64,000 nt of DNA from Neckera pumila (lineage: Eukaryota; Streptophyta; Bryopsida; Hypnales; Neckeraceae). Both the position numbers and the translations under genes were made by a program. The stretch lies in assembly GCA_963969595.1 (NCBI GenBank), contig OZ018409.1, positions 16,586,975 to 16,650,974 of the forward strand, given 5' to 3'. Below the pieces are notes generated by a model. It did no database searches. It was given only the letters and a program-made list of their open reading frames with translations, and was not told the DNA's origin. Below, one piece after another: positions 48,253 through 58,676 of the stretch; the stretch's first letter is position 1; the number at the start of each line of letters is the position of its first letter.

Positions 48253-49138
48253 TCCCTAAGAGCCCAAGGCCTTTTCTACCTCAAAAAACACCCAAAACTG
48301 CCATTTCTAGAGCATTCATCAAAAAAGTTTGAAAAACTGATTTTTTGGGAATGTAATCGATGGATCTTATAGCTAACTTGTGTGAGAACATGTGGTAAAA
48401 ATTTTGTGGGGTTTGATTGTATAGATTGGAAGATCTTTGCATTCAAAATCTGTTTTTTTATTTTTTTTCCATTGTGCCCGAAAATTTCAGATGCCTTTGA
48501 CCGCCATTTGCTGAATTTTTTTCCACTACAAACCTCCAATTTATAATTTTATCTTATGGGGAAACATGTTAGGCATGTGCATGCCAATTTTCAAGGCAAT
48601 CCAAGACAACCCCGATATTAAAAAAAAATTAAAATTTGCCACTATGTCCCAAGAAATGACAATACAATAGGCCATTTTCAAAAAAAAAAATGCCATCACA
48701 CATTTTTTGATCTAGGAAATCTGAACGGTGGATTGAAAGATGCACTTGTATTTTAGAACTAGGAAATTTTTTTTTGGAAAAATGTCAAAATCTCTAACAT
48801 CTACAAGCTCCTAAAGCCTCATGTGACCTCCCAATAGGTACAACAATAGCCTCTCTTGCCACTTCTTGCCACCTCTCCTCTCTTGCCACCTCTGCTGCCC
48901 CCTTGAGAGTCAAAGTCAGATTCCTGAGGGGCAACAGATTCCCAAACTGAAATTTTTATTCAATCCATCATAACTTTTGGAGGGTAAGTTGGAATTTGAT
49001 GAAATTTATCTACCCGTGAAGCTAATGAGATTTCCTATCTCCCAAAAAAGTTTCAAAAAATCATGTGAAAAATTGAGGTCACATGAGCTTGCCCGAAGTA
49101 CCAAATAACCCCCGCAGGGACACTTGGGCTTTTAGGGG
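48253..49138 (-). mobile_element. TTAA element F (886 bp)
   Basis: Bounded by TTAA at 48,249-48,252 and 49,139-49,142. Ends TCCCTAAGAGCCCAAGG and (reverse strand) CCCCTAAAAGCCCAAG give a terminal inverted repeat of about 16 bases. The body is related to element C. No transposase. Confidence 0.75.
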
Positions 49139-49142
49139 TTAA

Positions 49143-50883
49143 TATGTGATTGTAAGGGAACTAGAGATCAATGAAACTAATAGTACAGATAAATATCATT
49201 TTCTAAAGTCATCCGGTTAGTATAGTTGAACTTCACTTCACATGTAGTTATTAAAAGAACTAAACTTCATAGGCACTTAGTATATAAAAGGCAATGCACA
49301 TGCAGTAATTGTCACTTGACATATAGTTATTGTCACTTCACATGGACTCTTTACACAAACATTACTTACCTACTTCATGTGCTTCTCAAATACAATGTAA
49401 GTATGCATTGGTATTAATTTACGAACTCTTCTGTGGCAATGCTCAATTTTTTAACCTTTCTAACCTTTTAGAAATTCAAAGATAGAAATTTGTATTAGAA
49501 ATTATCTAAGAAATAGAGGTCTTATCATATTAGAAATAAAATGATATCTTCTAGCAATGACAAAAAGAGGAGGTTAAATATATATATATATTTATGTAAA
49601 AAGATAGCGCGCCGTAGTACACTCACAAATTCTAATATGAAAGGGGAAAACAGGGTTGTATATGAAATTTTGAGGTACACAATTTTTTGAGGTTTACAAT
49701 AATATGTGAAGAAATAAGATTTTTAAGTTATTTTTAGAATATATATAATTGTATAAAATATTTTAGAAGATTTTAGAAGATTTTTAGTGTTTTTAAAGTA
49801 CTAATAGAAATTTTTTTGAATTATTTCTTATATGAATGGTCCAAAAAGGAGGTTAAAGATAATATACATATAACCTGAATTAATATTTATATAAAAAAAG
49901 TAGCGCGTGATTTCAATTCAATTGTCACTTGAAATGTGGTAGTTATAAAATAATAGAACGTATTTAAATATAATTCTGACTGGACATCCAATTCCAAGCA
50001 TAAAACCATTCATGGGATAGATGAAACCAATGATGACATGGCAATTTACCTTTGCACCAAGGCAAATGATCCTATGGACAAAGGATTTTGTCTACTACCA
50101 CTAGATGTCTTGGTTTTAATCGGGCCCTTTGCCCTTGCCTAAAATTTTAAATGACATTGACATTGAAGACAAAAAATGCTAAGAGGTGACTCTTTTACAA
50201 TTTTGTAGAATCAAAGATTGCATATGTTGATTCAAAAACTGAATCATTTTTTAATTGAGTATCTATACTATATAATATTTTAAAACTCTATAACATTATA
50301 TAACCAGGCAATGGTCATGCCCTTATTAGGAAGGTATTATGTTTTGTTAGATGGCTTGGTGGGACTTACAGTAACTAATAAAAGTGAATACAAATTTGAA
50401 ATGTTTTCATTCAAACAACCATATATAAGCATTAATGAATAAAGTCCAAAAGTGGATATACCAAAGTTGCAATGTGCACCGTGCTACACATTACTATAGA
50501 AGTTTGAAGGAAAAATTAGTTGTGATTTGAAAGAAAATTAAATTCAAAATTATCCATGTCTAAAACTCAATTTTGTTTACTATAATTTGGATTTACTTTA
50601 TCTTTTGTCAATTTTTTCATAGAACTATCGTTTTGTGCCTTGGCATTTTGCATTTTGGTATACATCATTTCAAATTGTTGTACACAAAAATTGAGGGAAG
50701 TCGACATTTGTAGAACTCAAATATTTACTATTTGACAAATATGCAAATGATGTTGGTTTTCATTGTATTGAGTTGTTTTTTTTGGAATTGAAAGCATAGG
50801 ATTGCATTAGTCATTGTAGAAAGAGTATAGGTTGCAACATGGATCATTGTTATATCTTAATGCCCTTGCATTTGAAATATTTA
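49143..50883. other. No gene seen
   Basis: Very AT-rich spacer with short TA-rich stretches (for example around 49,577-49,596). A degenerate direct repeat (CAAAAAGGAGGTTAAA..TATATAA..GTAGCGCG) occurs at about 49,560-49,615 and 49,840-49,905. Confidence 0.4.
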
Positions 50884-51211
50884 TTGAATAGGACAAAGTG
50901 TTCAATTTATATTTAACGCCATAAAATGATTTTTTAGGTCCAATTCTTTTGTTTTATCAAAGACTAGAATTCATAATGTTTATAATTGATCTAAAAAAAA
51001 GTTAATTATCATTGTCAATATTAACAAAAAATTTATATTGACCTTCATAAAATTGGTAATTTTTTGATGATATTGACAATAATAATTTAATTTTTGTGAA
51101 TTTATTGGATCAGTTATGAGCATCATGCACTCTAGTCTTGGAAAAAATAAATTGAACCTAAAAAAGCCTTATATGGCTTTAAAATATAAATTGAACGCAA
51201 TGTCCTATTCA
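50884..51211. repeat. Fold-back (MITE-like) palindrome
   Basis: Imperfect inverted repeat of about 160-base arms, from TTGAATAGGACA at the left to TGTCCTATTCAA at the right, centre near 51,050. No coding capacity. Confidence 0.7.
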
Positions 51212-51543
51212 AAGTTTCAAAGTTGTATTCAGTTTTGTTAATTGAAGTATTAGGTAATTCAAGAATTGGGATTGGTTGAAGAGCCGTAAAAGATAATTTT
51301 GTTCAATATAGGGGTCTCCTCTTTGAGGATGCAAAAGGGACCCTTGTGTCATTGATAAAGAGTATCACTTAGTTTGTTCTTCTAAAAAGCTGCAGTCCCC
51401 AATATTATAACTTGCCAAATAGTCAAGAACTCTCTACAATTTTCTAGACAATCCATGAGACTAGGTTTGCAACTTTTTAGCAACCAATGACTCTTAAGGT
51501 ACGTTTGCACTTGGCGCTAAGGGAGGGTTTACAGGGCGGTGAT

Positions 51544-51763
51544 AAGGTAGAACCACCCATTCCCGATCAAGGACCTAATTGCGATCAAATGTAAAGACCG
51601 TAATCATTTTAGAACTTAAATGTTCTTACACCATAGATAGCTTATGATTTTGGCCAAAATCATAAGCTATCTATGGTGTAAGAACATTTAAGTTTTAAAA
51701 TGATTACGGTCTTTACATTTGATCGCAATTAGGTCCTGATCAGGAATGGGTGGTTCTACCTTA
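51544..51763. repeat. Near-perfect palindrome, 110-base arms, no loop
   Basis: Symmetric about 51,653/51,654 (GATTTTGG|CCAAAATC). Only a few mismatches over both arms. It would form a long hairpin as RNA or a cruciform as DNA. Confidence 0.9.
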
Positions 51764-52339
51764 GAGCTAAGAGAGAACAGGTCTTCACACCAACGTGCTT
51801 TTGCAAACCCCGAGCTGACGTGGAGTAGGATGTGGCAGGCTGAAACACCGGTGCTGACTTCCAAGCCGGGCAACTGAATTTATGTAGGAACGTGCTGAGC
51901 GGCGGACAATAAATGGCATCAAAATCTGACCAATACGAAGATATTAGGAATGAAGGAGCGTCCGTAGTTAAGTGGGCTCTGAGCGGGCAAGTAAGCTAAA
52001 ACGATTAAGGTTAATTTAGTAGGCGTAAGGAAAAGCAGCAGCCTCCGGCCATGCTATGCAGATCACAAACTGTGGAAGAATTCAATTTAGATGACAACAG
52101 CACTCGATTGATTCATTAGAATTGCAACGGTGTAGGCAAAAAATGCATTCACCGATCACTGACGGAGATCGAGGCATCTTCAATTTAGCGCATCGACAGC
52201 AATCAGAGAGGGATTAGTCGAACTTCAAGTGCGGTGGCCTGCAGAAGTCCCATGTCGTAATTCCCATTCCTTGTCTGTGTTGGATTGCCACCAAACTGCA
52301 GAGCGCCACTATTCGTATCCGCTGCGCACACGTCAGAAG

Positions 52340-52494
52340 CACAGGAAGACCGGGGAGGCGTTACCCCCCGGGTGTTTATTTTCACATTGCAGCTTCACCC
52401 CCCCTTGACTTTCTTTAAATGGAAAGTCAAGGGGGGTGAAGCTGCAATGGGAAAATAAACACCGGGGGGGTAACGCCTCCCCGGTCTCCCTGTG
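52340..52494. repeat. GC-rich hairpin
   Basis: Arms of about 75 bases (CACAGG.AGACCGGGGAGGCG at the left, its complement at the right) around a centre near 52,416. Almost perfect pairing, including the CACCCCCC/GGGGGGTG block. Confidence 0.88.
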
Positions 52495-53099
52495 AAGTGC
52501 ACTCTTTGCTGCTGAAAAATAAGCCCCTCCGCACTCCCTCTCCACAAACCGGGACTTGCAACTAAAGTTCCCGTAACCCTCGATCAGCAACAGCCTCCTT
52601 GCTTTGCATACAAAGCAGAACAGCAGTGGCACACGGATATTCAGAACCCACAAGAATACTCGCAAAGCCCATGACTTCTCGGCCGGCAGATATGTCCCAA
52701 GGGGACGGCACTTCCTGTCGCTAGAACTGTAACAACTCCCGCCTGGTGTGACAAGTGCTTTGCTACTATGATAGCAACACTTCACATATGTTAGTAATAA
52801 CGCCATATGCGAACAGCACTCTCATTTGAGCCTGCGCAACTTACGCTGTCAGCCACGCTCGTGGCTCTTGCTCCCAGAATGCAAAACGTGTCTGCAGTCC
52901 TCGCTGTTTGACTACTTTACCTTACCTCTAGTGGTGCTTTCAAACGCCAGGTGCGAACGTACCCTAAGCCATTCATTTCCTACCCTCCTAGTTTTCCATT
53001 CGGTTATACGACCAAAATACTGAAATTAAGATGATAATTTACTGAATCACTTGACTGATTTTGTACACTAGCTGCCGGAGTGCCAGATCTCCCCATTCA

Positions 53100-53735
53100 T
53101 TGCTCATGAGTATAATTTAATCGGATTGTCATCTAATGAAGATACAAGAGAAGGGTAAAGTACGGCACTTTTTTTCTTTTTTTTTTTTAACAAATGAAAC
53201 GGAATATCATAGTATACAAGCCACCAGCCACAGGTGGCCTGGTGAGGGACCGACCACACACAACAGACAGACACAACCGGACTCAAGGACAACAAAGCAA
53301 CCACGAGCCAACCGACACAGTACGGTGAGGGGCCTCGCCCCTCACGGCCAGCCCCAGCAGACTCAAGGCATTCAAGTACGGCACTTTCAATCGATATAGC
53401 AAGGTCAAATTTAAGATGCCATGAAGAAACGTGAACCAACTTTGAGCTGACCCGCAAGCTCAATGCAACCAAATTATATATATTACTTCCAATCTCTACC
53501 AGATCAAGCAATCTCTTCCCACAGAAACTTCCCTCCACTTTCCATAATCGTTTAATGTATTCGTAGTCATGACCGGGTGTACTCGCAGGGGAGTATTCAA
53601 CGTAATTTGATTCGCAGTCTCCTCACTCCATTTCTGCAGCTTTCCACCGGAATAGGATCGGATGATTTCCCTCGGTAGAGATCTGAGTCCATGCTTCTTC
53701 CCAAATTCCTTGCCTCCGACCATGGTCAAGTACTA
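53100..53735 (-). pseudogene. Unrecognised eroded coding-like remnant downstream of lectin-TIR
   Basis: Reading the minus strand from about 53,735 to 53,390 gives a protein-like stretch with segments such as HDYEYIKRLWKVEGSF and VSSKLVHVS, broken by an in-frame TGA near 53,636. Its tail runs into the retroposon insert. The homologous DNA at 13,430-13,890 retains a related but more damaged reading. I do not recognise the family. It could be an eroded exon of a neighbouring gene duplicated with the lectin-TIR locus, or 3' UTR that reads by chance. Confidence 0.3.
53172..53373 (-). mobile_element. SINE-like retroposon insertion
   Basis: About 200 bases flanked by perfect 14-base direct repeats AAGTACGGCACTTT at 53,158-53,171 and 53,374-53,387. 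The plus strand begins with a T-rich run, i.e. a poly(A) tail on the minus strand. The homologous empty site in the other duplication copy (near 13,530-13,545) has one copy of the target and no insert. Poly(A) tail, long target duplication and small size point to LINE-mediated retroposition. I could not assign convincing pol III A and B boxes, so a processed small RNA is also possible. Confidence 0.75.
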
Positions 53736-54925
53736 AACTCGTCAAAATGAAGAATTTGAGAGCTCCAAAGCTGTGACATTCGTGAGCACAAAGCTCTAAA
53801 ACTCAGACTGATATAAATCTGAGGTTACAGTTGGCGTTGGAAATTATGCTTGTGCCCATTTCTTGAAATCTGACATTACATTTAGAGAAATAGGACGAGT
53901 AAAGCTCTGACCTGAAGACTGGCATGAATGAAGAGCCTACTGGGGGAAAAAAATCTTAGACAAATCATCAAATTCGGTTTTTCTCTTAGAGAAGATTTAC
54001 AAATAGCCGAGAATTCCTTCACGCCATAGTGACAAATATCAGAACCTGCGTCAGAAGATTATATTCTGGAAAGGAGTGCAATATTCAATACCAAGAAGCA
54101 AAACATAAGAACTCCTAATCATGAATTCAATTGTGCAATTAGATCAGATCAAATGATCTGGATTAGCTTGGGAAAGGTGAAAGCGCTCACATCTGAATTT
54201 CTCAATGTAGAAGACATGCTGAGCACTCAATACACATCAGCAATGGCCAAAATCACAGTTTATCTTTTTAGCTACATAACACGCAATTAGCTCCATGATC
54301 TTGAATTAAGTAGCAATCTCCTCTTTTCCACATCCCTTCTAACAGAATCTAAGAAAGCTCAACTAAATGGACCACCCTAAGCAGCTTATGCCCAGAAGTT
54401 CTGAAACTTTGGAATCAATGACTACATCATGAGGCTGGAAAACTCAATCACATACGTCAAAATGGAGGATTTCAAAGAGATTGGCACTGTTTCAGTCGGT
54501 CAACTGAAAAATCATATTTGTTAGAATTGCGAGAGAAGAAGTGATTGAGGTCAAGTGAAAGAATATTTAATAAAATGTTTCTTACATGTACTTATAGTGT
54601 AAGGCAATCTAATGTATGTCTTTCCTAGGGTCACAACTCTTCTTGCTATGAGTCACAACAATCCTATTAACTAATATACTGTTTATGTATATGTACAGTA
54701 TGTCTAACAAGATTCACATCAGTCTCACAATTTTTTTGGCGGTCTAGAACCCACTATTCAGTATTCACAGATAGGTATTCCTTGTTTCGTTACAGGAATA
54801 TGAGAAGTTTCCCAGAGTACTTCGTACGAGGAACGAGAGGAATAAGGGAAAAGCAGCAGCAGGGAAATTTTAGTGTTACAAGTCAGGGGACCTAGAGTAT
54901 TACTCTGAAGTCATGCTGGTTAAAA

Positions 54926-56569
54926 TCACAGGAGGGGCATCTCATTTTCAAGGATTGTCATTCCCGGTCTAGAGTGACTAGGAATGCAATAAGTCTTCAC
55001 AGCCCCGATAAGGTACGATGCAAAGCTCCTCTCTTTGCACAGAATTTCATCGACTTCCTTACAGATTGTCTCTATGTAGACTTTGTCTTGATGGCGTTTC
55101 TCATAACCGTATGGAATACCTCTTTGTTGGCAAAGCCAAGTCACAGCTTCTCTACACTTTTCCACCTGGAGAGGGTGATTGCCCTTGCTCATTTCCTCCC
55201 AGGTATCTTCCCAAGTTTTTGCGTCCAGATGAGCCCTCACTTGTTCTGGTGAGAGCTCGTAGAACAGAGGTAATACTCGAATTCTATCCGTAGGATCGTT
55301 CGTCTGGGCTTCCACAAAAGCGATCAACTCTGTCATAGGCCACTTCGCTACAAAGAAAGCATTGGTCACCACCACGACCCCCACATCAAATCTTGCTAAT
55401 TCTCGTAAGATTTTCTTTACAATTGCTTTGCCCATTTCAACATCTTCTGTGTCAAAAAAGATTTTGATACGAGACCTGGCAACGGACCAGGGCCATGTCC
55501 TCATTCTTTCATCTAGCCAAGTTGGAAAGTTCTTCTGAGATCCCTCCGGACCACCTGCATGGGATATGAAAATACGTAGAGGACGGCTCACAAATCTACA
55601 CCAACAAAGTGAAACAATTATGCCGATAATCATTCCAGCAGACCCTACAAGCAATACAGGGACTCCCACATGTATCCCCGGGTTCTCTTTCTCCCCGGGC
55701 ACGTCTTGGGCCAGAACAATTGATGGCGCTGGACTGCCATCGTTGCTGAAGCTCCATGCGCAAACATACGGCATATCGGAAGCTTCAAGGGGGTAACTTC
55801 CAGATGAGAAACCAGTGAACATCTTCTCCTTCAAAAGCGACAAATCTAACCCAGGTTTTGATGATCCTTGTGGCTTATCAGGCTTGCCTTGCTTATAGTC
55901 TGCAATGTAGATATCCATAAGAGAGTCGGCTTCATCATAATCAATCCAGATTTGCAGGTATTTGCTTATAGAGGCCAAGGTGTAGGCAGGTGGAAATGAA
56001 TAAATAGATTTCATGCTGGCCAAGTTAATACCAATATGATTATCGTCGGGATCGTTGAACTCCGGGTTCATGTGGGTGTCTAATTCCACACCAAGGGTAT
56101 GGTTGTCAGATTCATAATTCTTTTCGATTTCAAAGGTTCCACTGGTTATAAGTCCCATGAAGTCTCCGGGAGCTCCCATAGTGACGTCGTCGGGAACTAT
56201 AATGAAGGCCAGACCTGGCCCTGTATCGAACAAACGCTGAAAGCGATAGATGAATGAGGTACTGAAAGACTTTACTATTGTGGAACCAGGATCTATCATT
56301 TGCACGGCACCTGGATAGAGAAGTCGACCAGAGGTGCCGAATAAACTCAATCCTGCAGCAGGATCGAATGTGAAACAACCAGTAGCGTTGTCGAAAATCC
56401 AATGTCTATTAGGCACTGAGCGAAGAGAATTCTCTTGGAAGCCACTAAAAGCGAAGGTGACAGCCCCGACACTGGAATCAAATGGTAAGCTCAGAAGAAG
56501 GACCAGCACACCTAAGCAAAATAAGCGAGCTCCAGCCAGAACGATGGCCAATCCTGAGGATTCGCCCAT
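54926..56569 (-). CDS. L-type lectin - transmembrane - TIR receptor-like protein, intact
   Basis: Single-exon gene of 547 residues. Residues 1-36 form a signal peptide with a long hydrophobic core. Residues 37-290 are an L-type (legume) lectin domain: FSTSF-like strand at 102-106, GPGLAF at 117-122, the metal-site block VELDT...N...D...HIGIN with E162, D164, N168, D173 and H178, then IWIDYDEAD at 207-215 and CAWSFS at 270-275. N61 and N156 lie in N-glycosylation sequons. Residues 301-324 are a hydrophobic membrane helix followed by Arg residues, predicting a cytoplasmic tail. Residues 332-510 are a TIR domain: RIFISHAGG, FFDTEDVEMGKAI (BB-loop region), KWPMTEL with putative catalytic E414, and VLPLFYELSPEQVR. 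In loop A the usual sugar-contacting Asp is replaced by Pro118, so ligand specificity is uncertain. The start has a favourable context (A at -3, G at +4). Role inferred: a cell-surface sensor signalling through TIR enzymatic or assembly activity. No kinase, NB-ARC or LRR is present. Confidence 0.9.
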   Translation of the reverse strand: MGESSGLAIVLAGARLFCLGVLVLLLSLPFDSSVGAVTFAFSGFQENSLRSVPNRHWIFDNATGCFTFDPAAGLSLFGTSGRLLYPGAVQMIDPGSTIVKSFSTSFIYRFQRLFDTGPGLAFIIVPDDVTMGAPGDFMGLITSGTFEIEKNYESDNHTLGVELDTHMNPEFNDPDDNHIGINLASMKSIYSFPPAYTLASISKYLQIWIDYDEADSLMDIYIADYKQGKPDKPQGSSKPGLDLSLLKEKMFTGFSSGSYPLEASDMPYVCAWSFSNDGSPAPSIVLAQDVPGEKENPGIHVGVPVLLVGSAGMIIGIIVSLCWCRFVSRPLRIFISHAGGPEGSQKNFPTWLDERMRTWPWSVARSRIKIFFDTEDVEMGKAIVKKILRELARFDVGVVVVTNAFFVAKWPMTELIAFVEAQTNDPTDRIRVLPLFYELSPEQVRAHLDAKTWEDTWEEMSKGNHPLQVEKCREAVTWLCQQRGIPYGYEKRHQDKVYIETICKEVDEILCKERSFASYLIGAVKTYCIPSHSRPGMTILENEMPLL

Positions 56570-57595
56570 GATGGAGGTCTGGAGTAGTCACAACTCAAAC
56601 TTGATCTCCTGGTCACTGTGTAAACTTGCTGGCAGTCTTCTCAGCCTGCATCATACACCAAGTTTTCGCATTCGTGCGATTTCATTAAATTGGCGTCATT
56701 CTGGCGCAGAAAATTGTGACATATATCTATGCAAAGTCTAAAAACTAGTCCACATGTAGATTATGTTTCAGGACTGAAAGTGCGAACTACGGACAAAGTT
56801 ATCAAACTTGACATTTCACCCGCAAAATTCTGAACTAGACAAGCGAGAATAGCTAGCTAGCGACCATTCTTTTGCAAACAGACCACAATACCACATGCGT
56901 AACTATACTTTGCACAGATTTTCAACCAAGACTAGACTTACCGAACCACAAATTCGCAAGGGGAAGGGAGACAGGGAATTTGCACCAATTCCCTTTGTCA
57001 GAGATAACAGGGGAATTTAGAAAATCTCATGTGCAATTACAGGGAAATATCAGGGAAATATCAGGGAAATATCACTTGTGGTCTCACTTCCCCCTGGAGG
57101 ATCGAGCCAGTACATACTGATTTCTAACATTAAATTCAAGAAGTGAACTAGCAAAGTGCGACCTCATAAGCAAAAGCCGATTGATCTAAGTTAAACAGTG
57201 AAACTTGCAGCCAAGCTTGTAGATTTCAACAACTTTACATGTAAACCTCTGTGAACGGAAGATGCAAGGCAAAGCCGGACAGTCGGCGGAACTGTCGGTA
57301 CCATTTTTAACGTATCAACGGGAGCTAGATTTGCTTCAAGATTTCCAAAACTTGAAGCAAGTCAAGCTGAACAAGATTTCCAACAGTCAGATCAAAGTCA
57401 TGAAACAATTGAAACAAGGTACTTACACAAATCGGTAAGGTAGAAGATTAATTGGTCGTACCCGGAGAGGATCAAACGTCTCCAATTGCAATCTGCTCCA
57501 AGATTGCAGGACAGCTGGTGCTCAGATTTCAATTGGTACATAACCCTTCAATTGCGTCCCCTTGAGGAAGAGAGCTCGGAGCTAGACCACGTTCG
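56570..57595 (-). promoter_or_regulatory. Upstream region of the lectin-TIR gene (promoter and 5' UTR not resolved)
   Basis: About 1 kb immediately upstream of the intact start codon, conserved with 16,405-17,395 in the pseudogene copy apart from insertions. Conserved stretches include a block near 56,985-57,040 and another near 57,480-57,590. A short tandem repeat of GGGAAATATCA units sits at 57,041-57,072. I see no convincing TATA box whose position I would defend, so this is labelled only as the likely regulatory region. Confidence 0.35.
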
Positions 57596-58676
57596 GTTTG
57601 ATAAGAAACTCACTTACTAAAGCTGCGCACATGGAGCCAACGGAGGCCTTGCGACGTTGCAGGTGAGGGCTCGGAAACTTGGGTTTGCCCTCACCAAGCC
57701 CTCACAGGCAGAGCGCAAAAACTATGAGATCTGTGTCCTCAGGGTTTTCTTACTGCGTGTTTTAACCTAGGTGAGGAAAACTTTGCAACCTGTTAGCAAC
57801 TTCCTAGTCTCTCCGTCGTCTCTATTCTTTGACAACTTTCTTGTCTCTCTCCTTCAGCACAGACAGACAGAAGGGCTTTTTTTTTACCCGAGTTGGCTAC
57901 CAAAACGCCAAAGAAAGATTTCCACGAACCTGCAAAGCAGTTTGGGGTGGGGGTTCGCCTGATCAGGTTCGACGCCTAACGGAGCCCTCACAGCTGATCA
58001 TGTGAGGAAGCCCTTTGCCCTGGCGTAAAACCTGAAACGACGCTGAAATATCCAAATGGCGACTTTCTGTCTGTTACTGTTACTGTAGAAACACATAATG
58101 TAAATGTACGTATTGGATCAAAAATTGAATAATTTTTTTGACTGAGTTCCTACATAACATTTCAGTCTTGAATTCCACGTAGGATGATCCTTCCCTCCTG
58201 CATTTCCCACAGCCTGTTTCTCGAGGGGTTTTGGAGTTCTTTCCAAGTTTGTTTGAGTTTTTCCAAGGTTAGTTGAGTTCACCGACCCTTGCTGAATTCA
58301 ACAATGTTGTGAGTCCCTTGTCCGTCACTGACATTCTAGGGGCTAACCTTGCGTTGACAGATGGGCTGGGAAGTTGGAAAGCAGGGAGGATGGGCTTTGT
58401 GCTACTAATTCTTCTATCCTATTATTAGTGAGGGGAAATTACTATCAATTCAAAACTCTAATGTTGTGAAAATTGGAACAGCACATTAAGATTTTAGTTT
58501 TCACTAATTTAAATATATTTCACAAATAGGAGGATTTTGGTAAAGTACTATCACAAGCTCTAATAGGACAAATTAGTATAGCTTGCAATTGCCTTAGTGG
58601 ATTGCAAGGCCTTGGCAACACCACATTCTACAATTTAGAATAGGAGGGGAGGGCTCCAGGACCTACTCTAGGATAA
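57596..58676. other. No gene seen
   Basis: Beyond the duplication. Mixed composition; no coding segment recognised. Confidence 0.35.

Larger units (their letters stand above)
51499..52965. mobile_element. Terminal-inverted-repeat element of about 1.47 kb
   Basis: Left end GGTACGTTTGCACTTGGCG (about 51,499-51,517) pairs with right end CGCCAGGTGCGAACGTACC (about 52,947-52,965). It contains two long hairpins (51,544-51,763 and 52,340-52,494). The right end abuts the duplication edge. I found no clean target duplication, so the superfamily (hAT-like is possible) is open. Confidence 0.55.
52970..57595. repeat. Segmental duplication, copy with intact gene
   Basis: About 4.6 kb that aligns collinearly and in direct orientation with 13,331-17,395, covering the lectin-TIR gene, about 1 kb of its upstream sequence and about 1.9 kb downstream. 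Copy-specific changes include a retroposon-like insert at 53,172-53,373, an extra ~250 bases near 57,240-57,480 and a three-fold 13-base tandem repeat near 57,041-57,072. The edge at 52,970 abuts the end of a terminal-inverted-repeat element. Boundaries are estimated by eye. Confidence 0.85.

Noticed and set aside
52333..52806. 157-codon minus-strand ORF
   Set aside because: Runs through one arm of the GC-rich hairpin; no family resemblance, most likely chance.
54926..56569. Bacterial-type interpretation (operon, RBS)
   Set aside because: The surrounding introns, CACTA element, poly(A) retroposon and N-glycosylated lectin ectodomain make the DNA eukaryotic.
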